Under the pieces are notes generated by a model that made no database searches, had not been told where the DNA came from, and saw only the letters and a program-made list of their open reading frames with translations. A stretch of DNA of 64,000 bases from Alphaproteobacteria bacterium (GTDB taxonomy: Bacteria; Pseudomonadota; Alphaproteobacteria; Micropepsales; Micropepsaceae), in contig JANXXU010000016.1 in the NCBI GenBank assembly GCA_025350465.1, positions 62,001-126,000 of the forward strand, given 5' to 3'. Positions 26,353-33,930 of the stretch are shown here, piece by piece (positions within the stretch are counted from its first letter, which is position 1; each line of letters begins with the position of its first letter). Both the position numbers and the translations under genes were made by a program.

Positions 26353-26826
26353 TCATTTGACTCTGGTGAAATCCATCGCCCAATTCATCTCCCAGGTTTT
26401 TCCGCCGTCGGGCGAAAACGCTTGCTCCCAGTGGGCCGAGTTGGCCGTGATGCGCGACCATTGAAAGCGAACCTTGATCGGCTTGCCGTCGAAAATATCG
26501 TCGCCTTCGAAGGTGCCGACGCCGTTCTGGAAATTGCCCATCACCGGTGGTTCCATTCTGTGCGGATCGCGCGCATCGAGCCACCAGATTGCCCAGGTCT
26601 GCGTCTTGGGGTCATAGCCGCGCAGGCCCATCGCGCGATAGCCGCCGCTGGGCAGGTCGACGAAATTGTCGTCCACGGTGCCCTGACCGCCCATCGTCAT
26701 GGTGAGTTCGGACGTTCCTTCGAACTCCACCCAGTCGCGGTTGTTGGCGAGCCGCTCCTTCAAGCGGCGATGATGGACGCGCCATTTGCCGATCAGAAAA
26801 TCGAAATCGTGGGCGTGGCCGGTCAC
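26353..26826 (-). CDS. DUF1579-like cytoplasmic protein
   Basis: 157 residues without signal peptide. Starts HDFDFLIGKWRVHHRRL and closes with WEQAFSPDGGKTWEMNWAMDFTRV, the lipocalin-like pattern (FDFxxGxW and DGGKTWE) seen also in the secreted protein at 4811-5368. Members are often annotated only by family; small-ligand binding is likely. Confidence 0.7.
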   Translation of the reverse strand: MTGHAHDFDFLIGKWRVHHRRLKERLANNRDWVEFEGTSELTMTMGGQGTVDDNFVDLPSGGYRAMGLRGYDPKTQTWAIWWLDARDPHRMEPPVMGNFQNGVGTFEGDDIFDGKPIKVRFQWSRITANSAHWEQAFSPDGGKTWEMNWAMDFTRVK

Positions 26827-26921
26827 GGTGGATTCTCTCCGGGTTGGGAGCAGAGGTGTAAGTCGCCAATCCTGACATCCAGTGTCAGGTATTATTCACT
26901 CGCGTGAAAAATATCGGCGAT

Positions 26922-27075
26922 CCGTCTTCCCCCCTTGAGGGGGAAGACGGATGACAGAGCCGTCAGGCGACGGCAGACGGAAGGGGGGACACCTGCGGCA
27001 ATGCTGTCCCCCCTTCCGTCTCGCCGCTTCGCTGACGCTCTCGCGTCGAGCCACCTTCCCCCTCAAGGGGGGAGG
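26922..27075. repeat. Palindromic repeat element, copy B
   Basis: Three hairpins in a row. Left: perfect 12-bp arms CCGTCTTCCCCC/GGGGGAAGACGG (26922-26950). Centre: perfect 16-bp arms GACGGAAGGGGGGACA (26976-26991) and complement (27005-27020). Right: CCTTCCCCC/GGGGGGAGG at about 27054-27075. Central arms and the spacing motif TCTCGCCGCT are shared with copy A at 11866-12088. Confidence 0.78.
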
Positions 27076-27117
27076 ATCAAAGGGCTCGTTGGCGCTCCGT
27101 CTCGTGCGCGGAAGCTC

Positions 27118-27543
27118 TCAGCGCATGTGGGGGGTGCAGAGGCTGCCGCCACCGGTGCATGACGGACGACCCTGAAGTTCGCGGATGCGCTGTTCGGTCA
27201 CGCGGATCTCACAGTCGGCATGGGCGAGCCAGTAGTCCTCGTTGCCCGACGTGCCGTCGCCGTATTCGTATTTGCACTCCTTATCCTTGTAGACGATCCA
27301 GGCGCGCTCGACATCGCGCAGCGCCTTGGAGTTTCCGACATAAAACGTCTTTTGCGTCAGTAATGATTGATAGATGTCGTCGAGCGCTTTGTTCGCCGCC
27401 GCGAGATTTGCCGCGTAGCATTGGTGGAAGGCGGTGGCGGACTGGATGACAGCGGCGCAGTTCTGTTTCGCGCAAAGGGGTTCGTCGGCCGCCGCTGCGC
27501 TGACCGATGCGCATGCTGCGACAAGAAAAATCACGGCTTTCAT
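27118..27543 (-). CDS. LprI-like (DUF1311) secreted protein
   Basis: 141 residues, signal peptide ~1-19 (VIFLVAACASVSAAAA). The mature part has the LprI/DUF1311 pattern: paired Cys (CAKQNCAAV, HQCYAANL), AANKALDDIYQSLL, then LRDVERAWIVYKDKEC and CEIRVTEQRIRELQG. Some family members inhibit lysozyme in the periplasm; that function is possible, not shown. Confidence 0.8.
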   Translation of the reverse strand: MKAVIFLVAACASVSAAAADEPLCAKQNCAAVIQSATAFHQCYAANLAAANKALDDIYQSLLTQKTFYVGNSKALRDVERAWIVYKDKECKYEYGDGTSGNEDYWLAHADCEIRVTEQRIRELQGRPSCTGGGSLCTPHMR

Positions 27544-27612
27544 CCGGCGCTCCTCAACTGGTCCGCCTTCATCTTAGCGCGGAATGCAGCACGTTGCCCG
27601 GGTCGTTTGCCC

Positions 27613-27873
27613 TCAACTCTTGGGCTTCTTTATCCGCTTTAGGCATTTCTCGTAGGCCTTCTCCGCCGTCGCGTCGCACCGATCGCGGCCGACGTCGGTG
27701 TAGTGGGCGCACCGGTGCAGCGCTTGCGAGCGTTCGCTGTCGCAGGTCTCCTCGGTCGTCGCCGATGTCTCCGCGCCGTGCGGACTTGGCGATGCGCTCG
27801 TCGCTGCGACGGCCGCCGGCGAGGAAAACGACAGCGCAAATATTACGACCGTGAAAGCCATCATGCTTGTCAT
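27613..27873 (-). CDS. Small Cys-containing secreted protein
   Basis: 86 residues. A signal peptide (AFTVVIFALSFSSPAAVAA) is followed by a short region with four Cys (ETCDSERSQALHRCAHY...DRCDATAEKAYEKC) spaced as in a small disulfide-linked helical hairpin. No family recognised. It lies between two other small secreted-protein genes in the same direction. Confidence 0.5.
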   Translation of the reverse strand: MTSMMAFTVVIFALSFSSPAAVAATSASPSPHGAETSATTEETCDSERSQALHRCAHYTDVGRDRCDATAEKAYEKCLKRIKKPKS

Positions 27874-27900
27874 CGTGCGTCCCGTTCAATCGGTGCGAAG

Positions 27901-28404
27901 CTAGAGCGAAGGCCTCAACGGCAGGCCTGCCTCTCTCTCGCAACTCGCCTCGTTCTCCGCTTCATATTTGGCGTCTTCAGGAGCGCCGCCGCGCCGCGCC
28001 AGGTTCGACTCATGGCGAAGGAGCACGCATTCAGGCGGCGTCAAATACTCGATCGCAAAATAATTGACATCAGTCGATTTTAGCTTCCGGCCCGAGGCAC
28101 GGCGGGCAGCGACGAGATCGTAGTATTGCCGAGTCAAACACATGCTTTCGGCATCGTAGTCCGCCATTGCCTTGCCATCTCTGACGAATGCGCCCGTCTC
28201 GCCTCTTGTCACGGGATTCGTCAGAGCCGCGACGGCGGCAATTTGAGCGTCGGTCATCTTGCAGGAAGCGGCTGGCGCGCCGTTCGCCTGTCCAACCACG
28301 AGCGCGGCAATCCACGGGCCGAGCGCAACGAACGCTAGGGTGTGCCGGGCCGGCAACGAAGTGCCAAACACGATTCGGGTCCTCCGCGTACGGACGATTG
28401 TCAC
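27901..28404 (-). CDS. Secreted protein, unknown
   Basis: 167 residues; a long basic N-terminus then a hydrophobic segment (LAFVALGPWIAALVVGQANG) that looks like a signal peptide or anchor. The mature part has three Cys and no recognised domain. Start not certain. It is the first of three small secreted-protein genes read leftward (28404 to 27118). Confidence 0.5.
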   Translation of the reverse strand: MTIVRTRRTRIVFGTSLPARHTLAFVALGPWIAALVVGQANGAPAASCKMTDAQIAAVAALTNPVTRGETGAFVRDGKAMADYDAESMCLTRQYYDLVAARRASGRKLKSTDVNYFAIEYLTPPECVLLRHESNLARRGGAPEDAKYEAENEASCEREAGLPLRPSL

Positions 28405-28729
28405 TCGCGTCAGGCAGTCATTCTATCACATGGCAGGGTTGCTTTGGAGAAGAAGTCGCGATCTACGGCGCCATCCGGTGCCTCATATTGTGCGGCCGCC
28501 AAAGCTTGCTGGAGGTCGGTTAACGTGCGGCGGGCGATGGCGGCGCGAACGTACGCGGTTGCAACAAGGCGCGCAGACGAGCGGTTTTGCGCGCCTTGCG
28601 ACTGAGCAATTGATTTCAAATTGCTGATTTTACCTCTCGTACATCTTCCAAAAATACGCTGCATGCGAAGGCATTTCCCGCGCACGTTTCATTGTCGGGA
28701 TTGAGCCTTCGCTGCAATGGGAGTAATTC
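28405..28729. other. Non-coding stretch upstream of pilin gene
   Basis: No gene supported. It contains a perfect 9-bp inverted repeat AAGGCGCGC/GCGCGCCTT (28566-28574, 28589-28597) without a T run, and presumably the promoter of the pilin gene. Confidence 0.4.
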
Positions 28730-28891
28730 ATGATCCAGTTCACGAAACGCTTTGCGGCCGATCAGTCGGGTGCAACCGCGATTGAGTACGGCTTGATCGC
28801 CGCATCGATTGCCGTGGTCATCATCACGGCCGTTCAGCTTCTGGGTACGAAGCTGACAACGACCTTCACGTCGGTCGCAAACGCTCTCTAA
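28730..28891 (+). CDS. Flp-type IVb pilin (53 residues)
   Basis: A short gene: MIQFTKRFAADQSGATAIEY then GLIAASIAVVIITAVQLLG. The G-A-T-A-I-E-Y-G-L-I-A-A segment is the hallmark of Flp/Fap pilins: prepilin cleavage after Gly, Glu at +5 and a hydrophobic helix that packs the filament. GGGAG lies 6-10 bases before the ATG. It is followed by its own terminator, as is common for highly expressed major pilins, and by TadG/TadE-like genes. It needs TadV-type prepilin peptidase and TadA-C, none of which are in the window. Confidence 0.9.
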   Translation: MIQFTKRFAADQSGATAIEYGLIAASIAVVIITAVQLLGTKLTTTFTSVANAL

Positions 28892-28940
28892 CGTTGGCGG
28901 AGGGATCTAACGATCGGTTGACGCCATCGTATCGGTTGCT

Positions 28941-28972
28941 GGGGGCTGCTCGCCGGGCGGCCCCCTCTTTTA
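28941..28972 (+). terminator. Terminator after Flp pilin gene
   Basis: GGGGGC (28941-28946) pairs with GCCCCC (28960-28965), with further GC pairing in the loop, followed by TCTTTTATT. It likely separates abundant pilin mRNA from the downstream tad genes. Confidence 0.8.
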
Positions 28973-29356
28973 TTCGGCGTACCGACGGTTCCCTGGAGTC
29001 AGTTCGATCGGGCCGCCGCTTGCGAGTTCGAGCCGGCGGCGAAAGCCATCGCCGGCGTCCACTATTTTTCGGTCGGCATGCGACAGCTCGCGTTGTGCGC
29101 GAGGTTCTTCGGATAAAACCGTCAGACATGTCCGCGTCGCTACGATCTTCCTAATTTTCTTGGTTGATGAAACGTTGCTCGACCGGAACGCAAAGCGCCC
29201 TCTTTAAGGAGTCGCTTGAAGATCGCGGATCTCCGGTTGCTTAACGGCCCATAATGTCGTTGCAAAGCGGATCGACGGCTTTTGCGGTCGCCGGTTCAGA
29301 ACTTCTTAAAGCCGGAGACCTACGCTTCCCGCTTATATGCGGCGCCTTTCGCGCTG
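28973..29356. other. Non-coding stretch between pilin and tadG-like gene
   Basis: About 380 bp, no gene supported. It presumably carries the promoter and leader for the tadG-tadE cluster. I could not pick a clear promoter. Confidence 0.4.
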
Positions 29357-30658
29357 ATGGGCAGGACCATGATCGCTGGCTTCAATCGTCGGTTTTGGCG
29401 CGACAACGGTGCGAATGTCGCGATGATTTTTGCGTTGACCTCGATTCCGATGGTCTACATGGTCGGGATGGGGATCGACTACACGTCGGCAGCCGATCGC
29501 CAGGTGCAACTCAACGCTGCCGGTGACGCAGCCGTGTTGGCCGGCGTGACGCCGAAGATGATGGCGCAACCTCAATCGGCATCGATTACCGCAACCACGA
29601 ACACGTTCAATGCTCAGGCTAAGCTGATAAATGGCGTCAGCTACAGCCCCACGAACGTGACCGTCACGGCTTCCATTGTCAACGGCAAGCGTGTGGTGCA
29701 GCTCACGTATAAAGCGGCCTCGCAAAACGCGTTTCCCGGCATTCTCATGCAAGACACGATTGCGCTGAACGGCAGCGCGCAATCGACGGCGGGCATCGCG
29801 CCCAACATCAATTTCTATCTGCTGCTCGACGCCTCGCCGTCCATGGCGATCGCGGCGACGCAAACCGACATCAATACGATGGTGTCGAAGACGGCGAGCC
29901 AAGGCGGTTGCGCCTTCGGTTGCCATGAGTCGCACCCGTCGTCGGATAATTTGGGCAATCCGGGTGGCGAAGACAATTACGCGCTGGCACGCAATCTCGG
30001 TGTGACCCTGCGCATCGATCTGGTACAAAAAGCCGCCGTCGATCTCATGAACGCCGCGGTCTCGGCGGAGGCGACGAACGGCGCCGCCTATCAGATGGCG
30101 ACCTATACCTTCGACACCAACTTCAACACGATCGGCGCGCTGACATCGAACCTGGCATTCGCCGCGACGCAGGCGGCCAATGTTGCCTTGCTGCAGGTCT
30201 ACTCGAACAATTGGCTCACCTCGGTAAAGAACAACAGCGACGAGGACACGAACTACGACAACGCCATGACGAGCATCAACGGCAAGATGCCGCTGCCCGG
30301 CCTCGGGACGAATGCGCTGAACGATACGCCTCAGGAAGTGCTGTTCTTCGTCACCGACGGTGTCGAAGACGAACTCTCGGGTGGCTCCCGCAAAGAGTCG
30401 GTCATGGATCCGGCGCAATGCACGACCATCAAGAATCGCGGCATTCGCATCGCCGTCTTGTACACGGAGTATCTGCCGCTGCCGACCAACGCCTGGTATG
30501 TCGCGCATATTGCCCCGTTCCAAGCCAACATCGGGACCAACCTGCAGAACTGCGCGTCGCCCGGCCTCTACTACAAGGTTCAAACCGGCGGCGATATTTC
30601 CGGTGCTTTGATCGGCCTGTTCCAGCTCGCGGTTCAAACCGCTTATCTGTCCCAATAA
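29357..30658 (+). CDS. TadG-like pilus-assembly protein with vWA domain
   Basis: About 433 residues. An N-terminal membrane helix of TadG type (NGANVAMIFALTSIPMVYMVGMGIDY) precedes a pseudopilin-like region (QVQLNAAGDAAVLAGV). From ~150 there is a von Willebrand A domain: FYLLLDASPSMAIAA is the metal-binding DxSxS motif, and VLFFVTDGVED gives the downstream MIDAS Asp. TadG proteins are thought to sit in the envelope and help build or anchor the Flp pilus. ATG 29357 is preferred; the frame is open up to a TTG at 29282. Followed 13 bp later by a TadE gene. Confidence 0.82.
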   Translation: MGRTMIAGFNRRFWRDNGANVAMIFALTSIPMVYMVGMGIDYTSAADRQVQLNAAGDAAVLAGVTPKMMAQPQSASITATTNTFNAQAKLINGVSYSPTNVTVTASIVNGKRVVQLTYKAASQNAFPGILMQDTIALNGSAQSTAGIAPNINFYLLLDASPSMAIAATQTDINTMVSKTASQGGCAFGCHESHPSSDNLGNPGGEDNYALARNLGVTLRIDLVQKAAVDLMNAAVSAEATNGAAYQMATYTFDTNFNTIGALTSNLAFAATQAANVALLQVYSNNWLTSVKNNSDEDTNYDNAMTSINGKMPLPGLGTNALNDTPQEVLFFVTDGVEDELSGGSRKESVMDPAQCTTIKNRGIRIAVLYTEYLPLPTNAWYVAHIAPFQANIGTNLQNCASPGLYYKVQTGGDISGALIGLFQLAVQTAYLSQ

Positions 30659-30671
30659 AGGAGCGCGCGTC

Positions 30672-31226
30672 GTGAGCACGCCAATCAGCCGATTTGGACT
30701 CAACCCGTTCCGCAAAGGCAGCTGGTTGCGCCGGTTCTGCCAATCCAAGAACGGCAGCGCGATCGTCGAGTTTGCTTTCATCGCGCCGCCCTTCGTCGCT
30801 TTGCTCGTCGCTATGATGGAGACCACACTCGTATTCTTTGCGCAGCAGTTTCTCCAAACCGCGACGACGCAAACGGCGCGCTTGATTCTGACCGGTCAGG
30901 CGCAGGCGCAGAACATGACGGCGGCCCAGTTTCAGCAAGCCGTCTGTGGGAACGGCGCCGCCCTCTTCACGTGCGCCGGGCTCTACGTGAACGTTCAGAA
31001 ATTCAGCTCGTTCGGGTCGATAGCGATGCTCAGCCCCGTGTCGAACGGCAATTTCACACCCGCCGGCTTGAAGTTCTCGATGGGGACCCCCGGCGACATC
31101 ATGCTCGTGCAAGTCTTCTATCAGTGGCCCGTCTACCTCGCGCCGCTGGGCTTCGACATTTCGAACTTGAAGGGCAACATGAGATTGCTCGTCGGCACCG
31201 CCGTCTTTCGCAACGAACCTTACTAG
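30672..31226 (+). CDS. TadE-like pseudopilin
   Basis: 184 residues, GTG start. NGSAIVEFAFIAPPFVALLVAM near residue 27 is the TadE signature (G-S/A-x-x-VEFA), processed and inserted like a pilin, followed by a periplasmic domain with a Cys pair (AVCGNG...LFTCAG). TadE is a minor pseudopilin of the Flp/Tad apparatus. Confidence 0.82.
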   Translation: MSTPISRFGLNPFRKGSWLRRFCQSKNGSAIVEFAFIAPPFVALLVAMMETTLVFFAQQFLQTATTQTARLILTGQAQAQNMTAAQFQQAVCGNGAALFTCAGLYVNVQKFSSFGSIAMLSPVSNGNFTPAGLKFSMGTPGDIMLVQVFYQWPVYLAPLGFDISNLKGNMRLLVGTAVFRNEPY

Positions 31227-31241
31227 GGAAGCTCTCGCGTC

Positions 31242-31802
31242 ATGGCCCTCTTCAGCGCAATTCGACGGACGCGTCTAAACCTCTCCAGGTTCATCACCGA
31301 TCAGCGCGGCATGAGCGCCGTCGAATTTGCATTGCTTCTGCCTTTCATGGTGTTGCTCTATTTGGGTGGCGTCGAGGTAGCGCAGGGCGTTTCCATCAAT
31401 CGCATGATCGCGCTGACGTCGAGCACGGTGACAAATCTCGTCGCGCAGTACACGACCATCAGCGCCAGCCAGGACATGCCCGACATTCTCAATGCGTCGG
31501 CGCAAATCATGACGCCCTACGCGGGCGGGAGTACGGCCGTGGTCATATCGGCTATCTCGATCGACGCGAGCGGCACGGCCACCGTGACGTGGAGCCAGGC
31601 ACTTCACACCAGCGCCAGGGTCGTGGGATCGGTCGTTTCGGTTCCGTCTGGCCTCAACACGCCCAACACCACGGTGCTCTTGGGCGAAGCAAAATACTCC
31701 TACACGCCGACGATCGATTTCCTCCACCTCGGCATGATGACGATCTCTTCGTCCATATACATGCTTCCCCGTTCATCGTCGACGATCACGCTTACGGGCT
31801 AG
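31242..31802 (+). CDS. TadE-like pseudopilin, second copy
   Basis: 186 residues. RGMSAVEFALLLPFMVLLYLGGVEVAQG near residue 22 is a clear TadE signature. It differs from the preceding TadE in the rest of the sequence, so the two likely form a heteromeric minor-pilin pair (TadE/TadF arrangement). 15 bp after the previous gene; probable operon with 29357-31226. Confidence 0.82.
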   Translation: MALFSAIRRTRLNLSRFITDQRGMSAVEFALLLPFMVLLYLGGVEVAQGVSINRMIALTSSTVTNLVAQYTTISASQDMPDILNASAQIMTPYAGGSTAVVISAISIDASGTATVTWSQALHTSARVVGSVVSVPSGLNTPNTTVLLGEAKYSYTPTIDFLHLGMMTISSSIYMLPRSSSTITLTG

Positions 31803-31824
31803 TCGCGGGAAGACCCAAGGCCTC

Positions 31825-32073
31825 TCATTTGGCGCTGGTCGCTCGACAGCAGTCGTCCCATTGGCGGTCGCAGGTGCTTCGAATATCGGAGCACAGATAC
31901 CAATCCTTCGTGCATTTGTCGTCGAGCAAGACGCTGTCGACGCATTTTCCGCCGCGCGCGGGCGGCATCGTCGAGCTTGCCGTCGATCGCGCACCGGCCG
32001 GGTGAACCGCGTCTCGCGCATTATCGCACGCCGTGAGGGCGACAACGGCGAAGAACATCACAATCATCTTCAT
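31825..32073 (-). CDS. Small Cys-rich lipoprotein
   Basis: 82 residues. VVALTACDN is a lipobox with Asp at +2, which in Gram-negative bacteria favours inner-membrane retention. The short mature part has seven further Cys (GKCVDSVLLDDKC...LCSDIRSTCDRQWDDCC). No family recognised. Convergent with the tadE gene. Confidence 0.6.
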   Translation of the reverse strand: MKMIVMFFAVVALTACDNARDAVHPAGARSTASSTMPPARGGKCVDSVLLDDKCTKDWYLCSDIRSTCDRQWDDCCRATSAK

Positions 32074-32422
32074 CGATGACTCCTTTGGCCAACACAGTGC
32101 CGCGCGCAGGGCCGCGTCCTAAGTATCACGCTTGAGCGCAAAGGCAATGTGGCTCCGGCCTTTTTCGCGGATCACAATACGCGCGATCGTCTCAGTGCGC
32201 GTGAGTGCGGCGCTGCCGGGCGGAGTGGAAGGCGCGAGGTAGTCCGCAAGAATCCACTTGACACGAAGCTCGCTCATTCGCACACATGCACACACAAATT
32301 CACTGATCATCGCCAGATGCTCGCCCGGCCGCCGACGCCGGGCTTTTTGTTGCGCCCGCGCGCGACGCCTGACTCAGGAAAGCCGCAGGTCAAATTTGCG
32401 CAGTTCGCCGACACGAGGCAGC
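32074..32422. other. Non-coding stretch at left edge of prophage remnant
   Basis: No supported gene. It contains the terminator listed at 32323-32348 and the leader of the terminase remnant. No tRNA or att-like repeat seen. Confidence 0.4.
32323..32348 (+). terminator. Intrinsic terminator ahead of terminase remnant
   Basis: GCCCGGC (32323-32329), loop CGCCGAC, GCCGGGC (32337-32343), then five T. No rightward gene is seen just upstream, so it may end a lost phage or host transcript. Confidence 0.75.
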
Positions 32423-32792
32423 GTGACGGTACGGGTGCCTCACAACTATCAGCCGCGCGATTATCAGCTGAACGCCTGGGGCGCGCTTGAGAACGGCGTG
32501 AAGCGGGCGGTTTTGGTCTGGCATCGCCGGGCCGGCAAGGATTTGATGCTGCTCAACCGCACGATCGCGGCGTCTCAAGATCGGATCGGCCTTCCAAGCG
32601 GCGGACTTCGCCATCGAGCTGAGCGGCGGCGCCGTCGTCACGCAGGCGTCGGGCTCCATTCCGGTTTCGTTTTCTCGCGTGCGCCTTGGCCACAATGACA
32701 GTCCCGGCGGCTGGTTGTTCGGTCACGTCAAGGCCTTTGATGCCTTCCCCTCGCGTCTCTCCAACGCGCAGCTTCAGGCGCTCACGCTCTGA
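32423..32792 (+). pseudogene. Phage terminase large-subunit stub joined to LamG-like tail fragment
   Basis: From GTG 32423 the frame reads HNYQPRDYQLNAWGALENG and then VLVWHRRAGKDLMLLN, the Walker-A region of a phage terminase ATPase. After ~55 residues, near 32580-32592, this stops matching. Another frame then carries a fragment that ends GHVKAFDAFPSRLSNAQLQA followed by a stop at 32792, typical of the end of a LamG/concanavalin-like phage structural protein. So the rest of the terminase and everything up to that protein has been deleted. Confidence 0.7.
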
Positions 32793-33070
32793 TGCTGTCC
32801 CTGCCGCAAATCGTTGCCGCGCTGTGGGGGCGCCGCGCGAAGGGCGTCGCCGTGCAGTACGCGCAGGCCTTCCACGGGCGCGAACTCGTCAAGGCAGACC
32901 TCGCGATGTTCTGCAACGCCGCCGCGCCGATCGAAGGTGCGAGCGAATTCGAACGGGGCGTCCAAGAGGGCAAGCGCCGCGTCTGGCTGCACATCGCCCG
33001 CATGTGCGGCCTCACCAGCGACGATTTCGTCGCCATAGCCGATGGAGCAAAAGCATATGACAACGGGTAA
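32792..33070 (+). CDS. Phage protein, Bbp19-like
   Basis: 92 residues starting at an ATG that overlaps the upstream stop (TGATG). AFHGRELVKADLAMFCNAAAP and FERGVQEGKRRVWLHIARMC resemble the small Bbp19-like phage domain found next to capsid genes. Role unknown. It overlaps the scaffold start. Confidence 0.6.
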   Translation: MLSLPQIVAALWGRRAKGVAVQYAQAFHGRELVKADLAMFCNAAAPIEGASEFERGVQEGKRRVWLHIARMCGLTSDDFVAIADGAKAYDNG

Positions 33071-33881
33071 CGAGTCCGCGCTCGCGGGCACCTCGCAAAC
33101 CACAATGAGCGCGCCGCCGTCGTCGCAAACTGCGAGCGCCGATTGGACGCAAGGCCTCGCGCCCGAACTCAAAGCGATGATCGACACGAAGGGCTACAAG
33201 AGCCCCGGTGATCTCGCCCAAGCTTACGCCCACGCCGAAAAGGCGATCGGCGCAGACAAAATCGTCGTGCCGCGCGACGGCGTCTGGGATTCGACGGCGC
33301 GCGCGAAACTGGGCGTGCCCGATAAGCCCGACGGCTACAGGGTTGCGCGCCCCGACCTGCCGCAAGGCATCACCTACGACGAGAATTTCGAGAAGGCGAT
33401 GCTGCCCGTCGCCCATCGCCTCGGTCTAACGCCCACGCAAGTCAACGAGCTCGTCAAGGCGGTGAGCTCGCATCGCTTGGGCGAGTTTCAATCGAGCGCG
33501 CAGGCGAGCGATGCGGGGCGCGCCGACGCCGAGCGCGCGCTGCGCAGCGAATTCGGCGCCGGCTACGACGCCAAGGTCACGGTCGCCGCGCGCGCCGTTC
33601 AGCATTTCGGCGGGCAGGGTCTCGTCGAGCATTTGAACGCCTCCGGCCTCGGCAATCATCCCGAGATGATCAAGGCCTTTGCCAAGATCGGCTCGATGAT
33701 GGGCGAGGACTCGTTCAAGGGCGGACGACCCGGCGGCTTCGGTCTGTCGCCGGAAGAAGCAAAGTCGGAAGCCTCGCGCCTGATGGCGTCCGACGCTTAC
33801 AAGAACCGCAATCATCCCGAGCACGATCTCGCCGTGCGCAAAATGTCCGAACTCTTCGAGCAGCAATTTCCGGGCGCCTGA
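33057..33881 (+). CDS. Podovirus-type capsid scaffolding protein
   Basis: About 274 residues. Acidic, helical, with the usual features of T7-like scaffolds: an early segment on peptide Y-K-S-P-G-D-L-A-Q-A-Y (targeting of positions in the protein chain), VPDKPDGYRV, then helices and FAKIGSMMGEDSFKGG near 220, ending SELFEQQFPGA. Scaffolds normally precede the major capsid gene; here the capsid gene is missing and a toxin-like gene follows. ATG 33057 is preferred to ATG 33042 because GGAG lies 9 bp upstream of it. Confidence 0.72.
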   Translation: MTTGNESALAGTSQTTMSAPPSSQTASADWTQGLAPELKAMIDTKGYKSPGDLAQAYAHAEKAIGADKIVVPRDGVWDSTARAKLGVPDKPDGYRVARPDLPQGITYDENFEKAMLPVAHRLGLTPTQVNELVKAVSSHRLGEFQSSAQASDAGRADAERALRSEFGAGYDAKVTVAARAVQHFGGQGLVEHLNASGLGNHPEMIKAFAKIGSMMGEDSFKGGRPGGFGLSPEEAKSEASRLMASDAYKNRNHPEHDLAVRKMSELFEQQFPGA

Positions 33882-33930
33882 AGCACACGCCGTCGTCGCC
33901 TTTGTCACAGGCATCATGAGGTACTGAAGC
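33855..33930. repeat. Source copy of duplicated leader (module 1)
   Basis: The last codons of the scaffold gene plus the leader of the first module. The same stretch recurs, slightly diverged, at 39405-39483 ahead of module 2, including the out-of-place scaffold tail ttcgagcagcaatt. Confidence 0.75.
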
